Shown one piece after another: positions 34,401 through 46,854 of a stretch of 64,000 bases of DNA. Location of the stretch: the NCBI RefSeq assembly GCF_032823475.1, contig NZ_CP127915.1, positions 558,001 to 622,000 of the forward strand, read 5' to 3'. The stretch comes from Acinetobacter sp. SAAs474 (GTDB lineage: Bacteria > Pseudomonadota > Gammaproteobacteria > Pseudomonadales > Moraxellaceae). Position numbers and translations under genes: made by a program. Each line of letters opens with the position of its first letter. Within the stretch, counting starts at the first letter, position 1. The notes under the pieces were generated by a model. The model worked only from the letters and a program-made list of their open reading frames with translations. It did not search any database and was not told the DNA's origin.

Positions 34401-34648
34401 TGCAAGATAAATCCGTATCTTTGATCTACATGACGCTGTGAAATCAAATGAAAAAAAATCGCTTAAATTGATATAAAGATAATGCTGTAAGCGGATTGAA
34501 TATATTATGGTGTTCAGTTTTTTATCAATCATCAGTATCAATTCTTATTTGCTGTTTTATAAGATGCAAACTAAGCTTTTCATAAATTTGAACCACTTTA
34601 TCAAGTCATTTGCTGATAAAAAAAGCAATCATTGTTGAATATTTAGAC
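34401..34648. other. Non-coding region after tsaC
   Basis: AT-rich, with no gene, repeat or terminator that I can support before the candidate small RNA at 34651. Confidence 0.35.
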
Positions 34649-34650
34649 AA

Positions 34651-34760
34651 AAAAAAGCCCAACCATATAGGGATGGTTGAGCATAAAAAAGGATGTGAAT
34701 CACATCCAGAGGGTCTGAAATCTCTGATGAATAACAACATTTTTCATGATAAATGTTGAT
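34651..34760 (-). ncRNA. Candidate small RNA with tandem terminator hairpins
   Basis: Read on the minus strand, three hairpins follow one another. CAACATTT-N8-AAATGTTG (34735-34758) comes first. GGATGTG-ATT-CACATCC (34691-34707) is followed by TTTTTTATG. Then CAACCAT-N-ATGGTTG (34661-34679) is followed by GGCTTTTTTTT. The last two look like tandem rho-independent terminators. The pattern fits the 3' end of a small RNA of about 100 bases, or a long 3' UTR of the EamA gene 350 bases upstream on the same strand. I do not recognise a named RNA family. Confidence 0.4.
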
Positions 34761-35107
34761 TTATTCAATGGAGGGCATTATCTAGTATTCTGATTTTGAG
34801 TAGAAATACAAAATAACTATTACAAAAAACTTAAAAACTATAATTTAGATGAAATTTTAAACTATTAGTAAAAATATCTTACTCTTTTACTGATATTTTT
34901 TTGCAATATCTCATTTAGATAAAAATTATGCATGGTAATATAACTAATACATTTTAGTTTATTATGATCTTTTATCGATCAAAAAAAAATCAAACAAACC
35001 ATCATATATAAGCTTAATATTTAATCATATTACTCATACTGGCCACTTTATATCGATTAAGCCCATACTTAATTGCAAATCAATCATCCGTTTTAAATAT
35101 CCGATAC
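34761..35107. other. AT-rich intergenic region
   Basis: About 350 bases between the candidate small RNA and the EamA gene. It is very AT-rich, and I see no coding signal. It could contain the small RNA promoter on the minus strand, but no clear -10/-35 pair stands out. Confidence 0.35.
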
Positions 35108-36001
35108 TCAATTGGTCCTTATTTTTTTCTGTGCCAATCCTACCCCAGCAATTGCCATCAATGTCCCTACGGTATGATAAATGCTCCATTGTTCACTTAA
35201 CCATACATAGGCAATAATTGCAGTAAAGATAGGCATTAAATTCATAAAAATACTGGTTCGATTTGGCCCTAATTGCTGAACAGCCAACATCCATAATAAA
35301 GGTGCAATCAATGATGGAAAAACACCAGCATAAAGTACACTCCAGACATTATCTGGGCGGATATAATCCAGTCCTTGCCATGCGACCAAGGGAATATGAT
35401 ATAAAACAGCAAAAACTATTTGCACATATAAACTAATGAATAATGGAATTTGTAATTGCCATTTTTTTAAAAATACACCATAAAATGCATAAAAAAAGAC
35501 TGCAGCAATCATCATCAGATCACCCGTATGCTGTCCTAATTGTAACAACTGCATAAGGCTGCCTTGCGCAATCACTAACAATAGACCGCTAAACGAAATT
35601 ACACTACCAATGATGGCAAAACGATTCGGCCATTCTTTTAAAATCACAATCGAAATAAAGATAGTAAATATTGGAATAAAGGCATTAATAATACCCATAT
35701 TGGTCGCAGAGGTATAATGTGCTGCACTATAACTTAGACCTTGATAAAGCAACATACCAAAGGCAGCCAATACTGCCAGTTGCCATAAATGCTGCCAAAC
35801 CAACATACGATGCCGCCAAACTTTTGGCAATAAAAATGGCGTCAAAATAATACAGGCAATCAACCAACGATAAAAGCTGATACTCAGTGGTGAAATAAAC
35901 TCTGTCACATAACGTGTCACCACTATATTTAAAGACCAAATTAATACAGCAATTAAAGGGAAAAATATTGCTGCTTGGATATTTTTATAGGGGAATGACA
36001 T
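35108..36001 (-). CDS. EamA/DMT family transporter
   Basis: A 297-residue protein with ten hydrophobic helices in two EamA repeats. The first opens with FFPLIAVLIWSLNIVVTRY and the second around GDLMMIAAVFFYAFYGVF; VFPSLIAPLLWMLAVQQLGP and FMNLMPIFTAIIAYVWLSEQ are typical of the C-terminal half. DMT proteins export amino acids or other metabolites by proton antiport, or import nucleotides and sugars. The substrate is unknown. Confidence 0.88.
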   Translation of the reverse strand: MSFPYKNIQAAIFFPLIAVLIWSLNIVVTRYVTEFISPLSISFYRWLIACIILTPFLLPKVWRHRMLVWQHLWQLAVLAAFGMLLYQGLSYSAAHYTSATNMGIINAFIPIFTIFISIVILKEWPNRFAIIGSVISFSGLLLVIAQGSLMQLLQLGQHTGDLMMIAAVFFYAFYGVFLKKWQLQIPLFISLYVQIVFAVLYHIPLVAWQGLDYIRPDNVWSVLYAGVFPSLIAPLLWMLAVQQLGPNRTSIFMNLMPIFTAIIAYVWLSEQWSIYHTVGTLMAIAGVGLAQKKIRTN

Positions 36002-36372
36002 ATGAATGAGCTAAATAATAAATTGAATCCTATTGTGAATAATTTTAATAAATATTCAACTTTAATCTAAAGCAATTCAAAATCAAGAGATTGTGTAACA
36101 CTATTATGCCAAGTATTTGACACAAGATTGATTATATCGTGCTTAAATCAAGCAAATAATCATCATAAAACAGTTCACATCATGTTGTATTCATCAATAT
36201 TTACATCAGATAAATAGAAAAGATTGCATTAGAGATAATGCTGAAAAAGTACCATCCATACGATATTTTCAAGTGAAAACGATGCGGCTACATAAAATCA
36301 ATATCAATACAACTTGCTTAGCTTAAAAAATAAAGCTACAACATCTATGCATATATTTAGGATGAATTGATT
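36002..36372. other. Divergent intergenic region, EamA gene to glutathione peroxidase
   Basis: About 370 bases with promoters for two divergent genes expected. I see no repeat or RNA structure. Confidence 0.35.
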
Positions 36373-36915
36373 ATGAGCTCAATATACGATATTTCAGTCA
36401 AAACCATTGATGGTCAAGAAACCACGCTACAACCTTTTGCAGATAAAGTCTTACTTATTGTTAATGTTGCATCCAAATGTGGATTAACCTCTCAATATGA
36501 AGGTTTACAACAACTTTACCACAATAAAAAAGATACTGATTTTGAAATCTTAGCCTTTCCTTGTAATGATTTTTTACAGCAAGAACCGGGTTCAAATGAG
36601 GATATTCAAGCTTTTTGTAGTTTAAATTATCAAGTTGATTTTCCATTATTTTCTAAAATCACCATTGTTGGTGAAAATAAACATCCGCTCTATCAATATT
36701 TAACGACACAAGTACCTGAGCGTATTGGGGAAGGCCCATGGTGGAATGACTTAGTAAACTATGGTTTAACACCGAATTCTCCGCCAGAAGTTTTATGGAA
36801 TTTTGAAAAGTTTCTTGTCAATAAAAAAGGACAAGTCATTGCTCGTTTTGCACCTGATATTGGTGCAGATGATCCAAGATTATTAGATTTAATTGATCAA
36901 GAGCTTGCTCAATAA
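36373..36915 (+). CDS. btuE: Glutathione peroxidase family protein, BtuE type
   Basis: A 180-residue thiol peroxidase that reduces hydrogen peroxide and organic peroxides, in this subfamily mainly with thioredoxin. VNVASKCGLTSQYEGL holds the peroxidatic Cys, FCSLNYQVDFP the likely resolving Cys, and VLWNFEKFLV the conserved Trp-Asn. The insert around GPWWNDLVNYGLTPNSPPE parallels one in E. coli BtuE. The active-site Gln of the usual FPCNQF motif is replaced by Asp (FPCNDF). The ATG at 36373 follows AGGATGA. It is monocistronic with a terminator. Confidence 0.9.
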   Translation: MSSIYDISVKTIDGQETTLQPFADKVLLIVNVASKCGLTSQYEGLQQLYHNKKDTDFEILAFPCNDFLQQEPGSNEDIQAFCSLNYQVDFPLFSKITIVGENKHPLYQYLTTQVPERIGEGPWWNDLVNYGLTPNSPPEVLWNFEKFLVNKKGQVIARFAPDIGADDPRLLDLIDQELAQ

Positions 36916-36936
36916 TTACGATCAATCACATTGACC

Positions 36937-36972
36937 ATAACAAAAGCACCACATCATGGTGACTTTTGTTAT
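36937..36972 (+). terminator. Terminator after the glutathione peroxidase gene
   Basis: ATAACAAAAGCACCA pairs with TGGTG-A-CTTTTGTTAT (one bulged A), 22 bases after the stop. The pairing of A-rich and T-rich arms makes it work in either direction. Confidence 0.75.
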
Positions 36973-37102
36973 CGATCAGCTGATATTAACAGATTTAATT
37001 GATGGTTTATTATTAATTGAATTTGTTAATTTTTTGTAATTATAACATTTTTCTCCATGATCCAAATTTATAGTCAAAACTAAATTTAGCTACACGTTGA
37101 TT

Positions 37103-37687
37103 ATGAATAAACAATTTTTGCAAAATAGCATCATATCGTTATCATTATTTAGTTTTGGACTGCTATTAGCAGCCTGCGACCAAACGCATTTATCATCAGA
37201 GAATAATTCAGCTGACAATGATCAACAAACGATATCGACAACACTGGATACTCAACAACAGCGAACAAGCGGTAAGCTATTAGATATAGTACAAGACATT
37301 GCTAATTTACAATTAAAAGCAGGCAATTATATTGAACAACTACAACAAACACAGCAGCAACTCAAAGATGCTGTCAACATGCAAGATTCAATAACATTAC
37401 AGACAACTGCAGAACAGCTACAGACACAACTGCATCAACTTAATCAAACTTTAAATGTATTGGATCTAAAAAGTCAGGAAATTAACGAAATTCGCCAGAA
37501 AATGATGATTGCCAATCAGCAAATATTAGCTTCACCTTTTTTAAATGGACAAATTCATCTGACTCAAGTGGATTTTAAAAAACTTGAACAGCAAATAAAT
37601 AGTGTACAAACAGAAATGCTTAAACTTGCCGCTTTGCTACTAAGTGAACAAACACCTCATACAGATACATCTATAGAAGATGCTTAA
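37103..37687 (+). CDS. Hypothetical lipoprotein with Gln-rich coiled coil
   Basis: About 194 residues. Residues 1-24 are a type II signal peptide with lipobox LLAAC, so the mature protein should be lipid-anchored at Cys25. It continues with a polar Ser/Asp/Gln linker and long amphipathic helices (residues 60-175) rich in Gln and Leu (QLQQTQQQLKDAV and similar), predicted to form coiled coils. I do not recognise a family. The Asp-free +2 position (Asp after Cys here, CDQ) favours retention in the inner membrane by the E. coli rule, which may not hold in Acinetobacter. The start is ATG at 37103. Confidence 0.75.
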   Translation: MNKQFLQNSIISLSLFSFGLLLAACDQTHLSSENNSADNDQQTISTTLDTQQQRTSGKLLDIVQDIANLQLKAGNYIEQLQQTQQQLKDAVNMQDSITLQTTAEQLQTQLHQLNQTLNVLDLKSQEINEIRQKMMIANQQILASPFLNGQIHLTQVDFKKLEQQINSVQTEMLKLAALLLSEQTPHTDTSIEDA

Positions 37688-37782
37688 GTACATCTATAGA
37701 AGGTGCTTAAGGTAAATCATTTTCTCACCAGACCAATTTAATGATTAAATTGGTCTTTATCCAGCAATAGGCTTGAATAAAC

Positions 37783-38814
37783 TTAAAGACTTAAATCAAC
37801 GACAACTCGGCCATCAATTTTACCTTTTTCCATACGCTCAAAAATATCATTAATATTTTCAAGTGGTTCAACATTAATATGTGCTTTTACTTTACCCTTA
37901 GCAGCAATATCAAGTGCCTCTTTAAGATCTAGACGTGTACCCACAATTGAGCCACGTACCGTAATACCTTCTAGAACCATATCAAAAATCGACAAATCAA
38001 ATTTACCTGGTGGTAAACCATTTAATACCATGGTACCGCCACGACGAATAATGGATACAGCTTGCTCAAAGGCTTTGGGTGAAACAGCAGTCACCAAAAC
38101 ACCATGACAACCTTCACCTGTTGCTGCTAAGACCGCTTGTTTAACATCTGTTTGAGCAGCATTCACCACCACATCGGCACCCAATGTTTTTGCCAGTTCT
38201 AGTTTGGAATCATCAATATCAATGGCAACAACATTAAATCCCATGGTTTTTGCATATTGAATCGCTACATGTCCTAAACCACCAATACCAGAAATTGCTA
38301 CCCAATCGCCAGCCTTGGCATCTGTCATCTTTAAGCCTTTATAGACAGTGACACCAGCACATAAAATTGGCGCTATCTCTAATAAATTAACACCTGATGG
38401 AATTACACCAACATAATCACCATCTGCTAAACAATACTCAGCAAAACTACCGTTCACTGAATAACCAGAATTCTGTTGTTGTTTACATAAGGTTTCCCAA
38501 CCCGCATAACAATGATCACAATGTCCACATGCTGAATAAAGCCAAGGAATACCCACAATATCACCCACTTTTAAATGGGTAACGCCCTCACCAATTTCAA
38601 CAACTTCTCCTACTCCCTCATGCCCAGGAATAAAAGGTAATGTGGGTTTAACTGGCCAATCACCATGCATTGCATGTAAATCTGTATGACATACTCCTGT
38701 GGCAATCATTTTGACCAAAACTTTTCCTGACTGAATTTTGGGAATCTCAACCTGTTTAATTTCTAATGGATGATTAAATTCTGTCACCACTGCGGCTTTC
38801 ATTAATTGCGCCAT
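37783..38814 (-). CDS. adhP: Zinc-dependent alcohol dehydrogenase, AdhP type
   Basis: A 343-residue medium-chain dehydrogenase that interconverts primary alcohols and aldehydes with NAD(H). The catalytic zinc site is [10 protein letters not shown] (Cys, near residue 38) and [12 protein letters not shown] (His-Glu near 64). The structural zinc uses the four Cys in [15 protein letters not shown] (near 97-111). The nucleotide-binding motif is [14 protein letters not shown] (near 175), and [18 protein letters not shown] has the Asp that prefers NAD. Length is normal. It has AAGGAAA upstream and is divergent from the metallo-beta-lactamase gene. Confidence 0.93.
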   Translation of the reverse strand: MAQLMKAAVVTEFNHPLEIKQVEIPKIQSGKVLVKMIATGVCHTDLHAMHGDWPVKPTLPFIPGHEGVGEVVEIGEGVTHLKVGDIVGIPWLYSACGHCDHCYAGWETLCKQQQNSGYSVNGSFAEYCLADGDYVGVIPSGVNLLEIAPILCAGVTVYKGLKMTDAKAGDWVAISGIGGLGHVAIQYAKTMGFNVVAIDIDDSKLELAKTLGADVVVNAAQTDVKQAVLAATGEGCHGVLVTAVSPKAFEQAVSIIRRGGTMVLNGLPPGKFDLSIFDMVLEGITVRGSIVGTRLDLKEALDIAAKGKVKAHINVEPLENINDIFERMEKGKIDGRVVVDLSL

Positions 38815-39071
38815 ATTATTTTCCTTTTAATTTATTTATTCACGTTATATACAATTCAATTCAGTGGACCTGAATGAATCTGTCTTATGCTACATAAGCA
38901 GATTATTCATCCATATGATGATTTGCAAAAATCATAACTAAACCAAAGAATAGTTACAAAGATGCAGGATTGAATCGTGTGATCGCAAGAGTTATTGATT
39001 GGTGAATGTCATTCTGTTCGATAAAATAGTCAACTTATTCTATGACTTCACATTAAAACTAAGGATGTTTC

Positions 39072-39959
39072 ATGAAATTTCGCAGCGCCATTCTCACCGT
39101 ATTATGCTGTGCCAGTATACCTTTACATGCAGAATTTGTTGCGGAGCAACCGTTGACTCCTGCCCCACCTTTAAGTCTATTTGAAGGCTGGAATACCCCA
39201 ATAGAACCATTTCAGATCGTAAATCAATTGTATTATGTCGGAACAGAAAATCTTTCATCAATATTGATTGATACTGGTGCTGGTTTAGTCCTGATTGACA
39301 GTGGCATGGATCAGTCAGCAATACAAATTAAGCAAAATATTGAAAAATTAGGATTTAAAATAACGGATGTTAAATACTTGCTTAATAGTCATGCCAGACT
39401 AGATCAAGCCGGTGGATTTTCCAAATTAAAGCAATGGACAGGCGCTCAACTCGTCGCCAGTGCAGAAAATGCTAAAATGCTTAAAAATGGCGCAGCGACA
39501 GATTTTGCATTGGGCAATCAACTGCCATTTCCAGCAGTAAGCGCTGATATTATCGTTAAAGATGGAGATCAAATTACTTTAGGTCAACAGATCTTCACTG
39601 CTCATCTAACTCCTGGCCATCTTCCTGGCTCTACCTCATGGACCACAAATATTTCTCATCAAGGTAAAAACTATCGTGTAATTTATGCAGATAGTCTATT
39701 TACTGGTGGTTATTACCTGATCAATAACAAAAACTATCCCAATATTGTGCAAGATATGCAACAAACTCTAGCTAAGCTCAACTCAATTCATGTTGATATT
39801 TTCCTTGCCAATAAAGCTGACCGCTTTGATATGCAAAAGAAACGACAACAATTACAAGCTGGCAACCCAAATGCCTTTATTGATCAACATGCATTACAAC
39901 ACTATGTTGCAGAAGGTAAAATCGCTTTTGAAAAACAATTGGCTGAACAACAGCAATAA
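39072..39959 (+). CDS. Subclass B3-like metallo-beta-lactamase with altered metal site
   Basis: A 295-residue protein. Residues 1-20 are a signal peptide (cleavage after LHA), so it acts in the periplasm. The fold markers of B3 enzymes are clear: YVGTENLSSILIDTGAGLVL, LNSHARLDQAGG (104-115), LTPGHLPGSTSW (179-190) and YADSLFTGG. In standard numbering the six zinc ligands read His116 (H107), Arg118 (R109), Asp120 (D111), Gln121 (Q112), His196 (H183), Lys263 (K248). Three ligands are replaced, in the H118R/H121Q/H263K set known from a minor B3 branch (SPR-1 and CSR-1, to my recollection) that is active but binds metal unusually. A beta-lactamase role is plausible; another hydrolase role is possible. 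It is convergent with atpC. Confidence 0.85.
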   Translation: MKFRSAILTVLCCASIPLHAEFVAEQPLTPAPPLSLFEGWNTPIEPFQIVNQLYYVGTENLSSILIDTGAGLVLIDSGMDQSAIQIKQNIEKLGFKITDVKYLLNSHARLDQAGGFSKLKQWTGAQLVASAENAKMLKNGAATDFALGNQLPFPAVSADIIVKDGDQITLGQQIFTAHLTPGHLPGSTSWTTNISHQGKNYRVIYADSLFTGGYYLINNKNYPNIVQDMQQTLAKLNSIHVDIFLANKADRFDMQKKRQQLQAGNPNAFIDQHALQHYVAEGKIAFEKQLAEQQQ

Positions 39960-40004
39960 AATAATACACGGATTATCCTATATCTCGCCATGTAAATTTG
40001 GACA

Positions 40005-40035
40005 TAAAAAAACCACCCTTTCGGGTGGTTTTTTA
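40005..40035. terminator. Bidirectional terminator between MBL gene and atpC
   Basis: AAAAAACCACCC-TTTC-GGGTGGTTTTTT, a perfect hairpin with A and T tracts on both sides. It serves both the plus-strand lactamase gene and the minus-strand atp operon. Confidence 0.95.
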
Positions 40036-40049
40036 TCTCAAACCAACAC

Positions 40050-40469
40050 TTATTGTGCGCGGTTTTTGATTTTGCGGATCGTTTCCAATTGTGCAGCAGT
40101 TTCTGCAAGCGCAGCCAATGCAGCAGCTGAATCCAAGTCGCTCTTTTGATTTGCAAGCAATTGCTCAGCATTTTTACGTGCTTCAATAATTGCAGCTTCA
40201 TCTAAATCAGTCGCACGAACTGCTGTATCAGCAAGAATCGTAACCACATGCGGTTGAACTTCTAGAACACCACCAGATACATAGATCAACTCTTCTGTAC
40301 CATTTTCAAGCAAAACACGAATTGCGCCTGGCTTGAGCAAAGTTACTAGCGGTGTATGACCAGGCATGATACCCAGCTCACCACCAGCACCTCTAGCAAT
40401 TAGCATAGTCACTGTGCCAGAGTATAATGACTCTTTTACACTAACAACATCACATTGCATTGTCGCCAT
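40050..40469 (-). CDS. atpC: ATP synthase epsilon subunit
   Basis: A 139-residue central-stalk subunit of F1, which couples gamma rotation and inhibits ATP hydrolysis. The N-terminal beta-sandwich (MQCDVVSVKESLYSG, GELGIMPGHTPL) and C-terminal helix pair (residues 90-139) are present. It is the last gene of the operon, 26 bases after atpD. Confidence 0.95.
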   Translation of the reverse strand: MATMQCDVVSVKESLYSGTVTMLIARGAGGELGIMPGHTPLVTLLKPGAIRVLLENGTEELIYVSGGVLEVQPHVVTILADTAVRATDLDEAAIIEARKNAEQLLANQKSDLDSAAALAALAETAAQLETIRKIKNRAQ

Positions 40470-40495
40470 GAGAACCTCCTAAATTAGGTAGCTAA

Positions 40496-41905
<1,410 letters not shown>

Positions 41906-41916
41906 TCAAAATAATG

Positions 41917-42786
41917 TTAAACGGCAGCGGCACCACCAACGATTTCAGAAATTTCCTGAGTAATCGCGGCTTGACGCAGCTTGTTATAAATAAGTTGTAG
42001 GCTCTTAATAAGCTCACCTGCGTTATCAGTTGCAGCTTTCATTGCAACCATACGAGCAGATTGCTCACATGCGATATTTTCAATCACACCTTGATATACC
42101 ACAGACTCGATATAGCGAACCAATAAGCCATTTAAAAGCTCTTCAGCTTCTGGCTCATAGATATAATCCCAACCATATTGACGATTAAGATTCTCGTCAT
42201 CTTCAGCTGCCGCTAAAGGAACAAGTTGTTCCACTTTTTGATCTTGAGTCATGGCATTGACAAAGCCGTTTGATACGAGATAAATACGATCTAATTCGCC
42301 TTTATCAAACGCATCTAACATCACTTGCACAGAACCAGATAACTGTTCAAGACTTGGTGCATCACCTACATTTGTAGTTGCGCCAAGCACTTTACCGCCG
42401 TAGCTTTTAAAAAACGAAACCGCTTTTTGACCAATCAAAGCAAATTGAACTTCAATTGACTGCTCTTGTTGTTGCTGTACATGTTTAACAACTTTCTTGA
42501 ACAAGTTAATGTTCAAACCACCTGCTAAACCGCGATCTGAAGACACAATAATATAGCCAACGCGTTTTACTGGACGCTCAACCATATAACGGTGTTTATA
42601 TTCAGGATTTGCTTGTACTAAATGAGCAATTACACGGCGCATATTTTCGGCATACGGACGGCCTTGAGCCATGCGCTCTTGCGCACGACGCATCTTAGAA
42701 GCTGCTACCATCTGCATCGCGCGAGTAATTTTCTGCGTGCTTTTGATACTAGCTACTTTGGCGCGAATTTCTTTTAAATTTGCCAT
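41917..42786 (-). CDS. atpG: ATP synthase gamma subunit
   Basis: A 289-residue rotor subunit of F1. Both coiled-coil termini are present: [20 protein letters not shown] at the start and [18 protein letters not shown] at the end. [12 protein letters not shown] lies near residue 80. It turns inside the alpha3-beta3 ring and transmits torque from the c-ring. Confidence 0.96.
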   Translation of the reverse strand: MANLKEIRAKVASIKSTQKITRAMQMVAASKMRRAQERMAQGRPYAENMRRVIAHLVQANPEYKHRYMVERPVKRVGYIIVSSDRGLAGGLNINLFKKVVKHVQQQQEQSIEVQFALIGQKAVSFFKSYGGKVLGATTNVGDAPSLEQLSGSVQVMLDAFDKGELDRIYLVSNGFVNAMTQDQKVEQLVPLAAAEDDENLNRQYGWDYIYEPEAEELLNGLLVRYIESVVYQGVIENIACEQSARMVAMKAATDNAGELIKSLQLIYNKLRQAAITQEISEIVGGAAAV

Positions 42787-42874
42787 ACGCTTAACCTAGT
42801 ATTCGAAAGCCCTGACGAGCTCTCGAAGGTTGATCCGTGAACCAAACCAAAACTAAATTCAACATCGTTGAATC

Positions 42875-44419
42875 TTAGTAAGTTTGAGTCGCTTTAAAGC
42901 TTTCAATACCTGCTTTGAATTCAGCTTCGATGTCTTTGTCATAAGCACCAGTTTCATCGATTTTTTGCATCAATGCAGCATGCTCTGAACGGAAGTAAGG
43001 AATTAATGCAGCACTAAAATCTACAATTTTCTTCACGTCAACGTCAGACATATAGCCTTCGTTTGATGCATAAACTACAATAGCTTGGTCAGCAATTGAG
43101 TAAGGAGCATATTGTTTTTGCTTCATTAACTCAGTTACACGTTGACCATGTTCAAGCTGCTTACGGGTTGCTTCATCAAGATCTGAAGCAAACTGAGCAA
43201 ATGCTGCTAATTCACGGTATTGTGCTAAAGCGGTACGGATACCACCAGACAATTTTTTGATGATCTTCGTTTGTGCAGAACCACCAACACGAGATACCGA
43301 GATACCTGCGTTCACTGCAGGACGAATACCCGCATTGAATAATGATGTTTCAAGGAAGATCTGACCATCAGTAATCGAAATTACGTTCGTTGGTACGAAT
43401 GCAGATACGTCACCAGCTTGAGTTTCAATAATCGGTAATGCAGTTAATGAACCTGTTTGGCCTTTCACTTCACCGTTAGTGAATTTCTCAACATATTCAG
43501 CAGATACACGAGAAGCACGTTCAAGAAGACGTGAGTGTAAATAGAATACGTCACCTGGATAAGCTTCACGACCTGGTGGACGACGTAAAAGCAATGAGAT
43601 TTGACGATAAGCAACTGCTTGTTTAGACAAATCATCATAAATGATCAATGCGTCTTCACCGCGGTCACGGAAGTATTCACCCATTGTACAGCCAGAGTAT
43701 GGAGCCAAATACAACATTGCTGCTGGATCGGCTGCAGCTGCTGCTACAACAGTTGTATACGCCATAGCACCAGTTTCTTCTAACTTACGTACTACGTTCG
43801 CAATGGTCGATTGTTTTTGACCGATAGCGACATAAATACATTTAATGCCAGAATTTTTCTGTGCGATGATCGCGTCGATCGCCATTGCTGTTTTACCAGT
43901 TTGACGGTCACCAATAATCAACTCACGTTGACCACGACCAACAGGGATCATTGTATCTACTGAAATATAACCAGTTTGTACAGGTTGATCCACTGATTGA
44001 CGCCAAATTACACCTGGTGCTACTTTTTCAACAGCATCAGTGAGTTTTGCATCAATTGGGCCTTTACCATCAATTGGGTTACCTAAAGCATCGACTACAC
44101 GGCCTAAAAGTTCTGGACCAACCGGAACTTCTAATACACGACCTGTACAACGAGCTTTTTGACCTTCTTGAAGGCTTAAGTAGTTTCCTAAAACAACGAC
44201 GCCCACTGAATCCTGTTCTAGGTTCAGTGCCATACCGTATAAGCCGCCGTCGAATTCGATCATTTCACCGTACATTGCGTCAGCAAGGCCGTGAATACGC
44301 ACAATACCGTCGGAAACCATAACAATGGTTCCTTCGTTCTTTGCAGTCGCGCTGGTGTCCAGATCGCCGATACGCTGTTTAATGAGCGCACTGATCTCGG
44401 ATGGATTCAGTTGTTGCAT
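42875..44419 (-). CDS. atpA: ATP synthase alpha subunit
   Basis: A 514-residue regulatory subunit of F1. It begins [20 protein letters not shown]. The non-catalytic Walker A GDRQTGKT is near residue 170, the Walker [13 protein letters not shown] near 268, and the arginine-finger region [10 protein letters not shown] near 370. The ATG at 44419 is preferred to the TTG at 44434; GAGG lies 9 bases upstream of it. It sits between atpH and atpG. Confidence 0.97.
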   Translation of the reverse strand: MQQLNPSEISALIKQRIGDLDTSATAKNEGTIVMVSDGIVRIHGLADAMYGEMIEFDGGLYGMALNLEQDSVGVVVLGNYLSLQEGQKARCTGRVLEVPVGPELLGRVVDALGNPIDGKGPIDAKLTDAVEKVAPGVIWRQSVDQPVQTGYISVDTMIPVGRGQRELIIGDRQTGKTAMAIDAIIAQKNSGIKCIYVAIGQKQSTIANVVRKLEETGAMAYTTVVAAAAADPAAMLYLAPYSGCTMGEYFRDRGEDALIIYDDLSKQAVAYRQISLLLRRPPGREAYPGDVFYLHSRLLERASRVSAEYVEKFTNGEVKGQTGSLTALPIIETQAGDVSAFVPTNVISITDGQIFLETSLFNAGIRPAVNAGISVSRVGGSAQTKIIKKLSGGIRTALAQYRELAAFAQFASDLDEATRKQLEHGQRVTELMKQKQYAPYSIADQAIVVYASNEGYMSDVDVKKIVDFSAALIPYFRSEHAALMQKIDETGAYDKDIEAEFKAGIESFKATQTY

Positions 44420-44481
44420 TGCGCTATACCTCAATCTTTTTTAAGTTCAGTCTTTTTATACGCAGCTATTTTCAAGCTCTA

Positions 44482-45018
44482 TTACGCAAGAAGACGTGTC
44501 CGCATTTTTTCAAGCTTGTTAAGCGCAGAATCATCTATCACTTGGTCGCCTGCACGAATAACAACACCAGCAATTAATGCCTGATTTACTTCAACAGTCA
44601 CACTTACCTTTGCTTCGAATTTTTTCTCTAATGCAGTAGTCAGTAATTGTTCCTGTACTGAAGTTAATGGGAATGCTGATTCAATCACCACATCCACACT
44701 ATTGTTATTTTGTGATTTGAGCTGTTCGTATTCCACTTGAATATCTGGAAGAAGTGCCAAACGGTTATTTTCTGCAAGCAATGTCAAAAAGTTTGACACC
44801 GCCGCCGTTTGCTCTTCACCCAATACTTTCGCAAAAACACTTACCTGCTCTGCAGGAGTAAGCTCCGGGCGATTTAAGTAAGCTGAAAATGCTTCATCTT
44901 GTACCGCAGCACTGAGCAATTGAAGTGCATTTGACCAGTTGTCAGTTGCACTTTGCTCAGATGCGTAAGCAAATGCTGCTTTTGCGTATGGGCGTGCCAA
45001 CGTCAAGAGTTCAGCCAT
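44482..45018 (-). CDS. atpH: ATP synthase delta subunit
   Basis: A 178-residue peripheral-stalk subunit linking F1 alpha to the b subunits. The N-terminal [12 protein letters not shown] and the C-terminal [20 protein letters not shown] signatures identify it. It starts 12 bases after the atpF stop. Confidence 0.96.
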   Translation of the reverse strand: MAELLTLARPYAKAAFAYASEQSATDNWSNALQLLSAAVQDEAFSAYLNRPELTPAEQVSVFAKVLGEEQTAAVSNFLTLLAENNRLALLPDIQVEYEQLKSQNNNSVDVVIESAFPLTSVQEQLLTTALEKKFEAKVSVTVEVNQALIAGVVIRAGDQVIDDSALNKLEKMRTRLLA

Positions 45019-45030
45019 AATCCGCCTCGC

Positions 45031-45501
45031 TTAAAGTTTAGCAGCCAGCTGAGTAAGCATGGCATTGTGAGCTTCTGCGTCAACTTGCTGGCTAAGAATT
45101 TTCTCAGCACCAGCAACTGCAAGTGCAGCAACTTGTTGACGTAATTCTTCGCGAGCAGCATTGATTTCTGTATCAACAGCTTCTTTCGCTTGTTGACGAA
45201 TACGCTCACCTTCAGCAGTTGCTTGAGTACGAGCTTCTTCTACCAATTGCGCTGCGCGACGGTTCGCTTGTTCGATCAATTGAGCCGCTTGTGCTTTTGC
45301 TGCATCTAACTCAACTTTTACCTGAGCTTGCGCATCAGCAAGATCAGCTTTCGCTTTGTCAGCAGCATTTAAGCCATCAGCGATTTTACGCTGACGCTCA
45401 CTAATCGCATTGATTAGTGGTGGCCAAACAAACTTCATGCAGAATGCGACAAAAATCGCAAATGCAATCGCTTGGCCAATCAATGTGAGGTTGATATTCA
45501 T
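45031..45501 (-). CDS. atpF: ATP synthase b subunit
   Basis: A 156-residue stalk subunit. It has one N-terminal membrane helix (residues 4-26, [20 protein letters not shown]) and a long charged coiled coil of Ala/Gln/Glu repeats that dimerises and holds the stator. Confidence 0.96.
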   Translation of the reverse strand: MNINLTLIGQAIAFAIFVAFCMKFVWPPLINAISERQRKIADGLNAADKAKADLADAQAQVKVELDAAKAQAAQLIEQANRRAAQLVEEARTQATAEGERIRQQAKEAVDTEINAAREELRQQVAALAVAGAEKILSQQVDAEAHNAMLTQLAAKL

Positions 45502-45545
45502 TGCTCTCTATTCCTCAAATAGTGGATTTTTCGGAATTAAGCTGA

Positions 45546-45824
<279 letters not shown>

Positions 45825-45876
45825 TTAAAGTAAAAATTTGTGCCTCGCTATCTTCAAATATAACGAGGCAATACCA

Positions 45877-46755
<879 letters not shown>

Positions 46756-46854
46756 TCACACCTGGTCAATGTCAAATACTAAAGAGACAGTGAATATCGC
46801 GTGCTGCTTGATATCTCACTTATCTCCCCAAAAACTTTTCAATTTTTGTTGTGT

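Noticed and set aside
37035..37052. Zur-like half-site (TTATAACATTT) upstream of the lipoprotein at 37103
   Set aside because: Only one arm matches; the other arm is out of register, so a functional Zur site is not supported.
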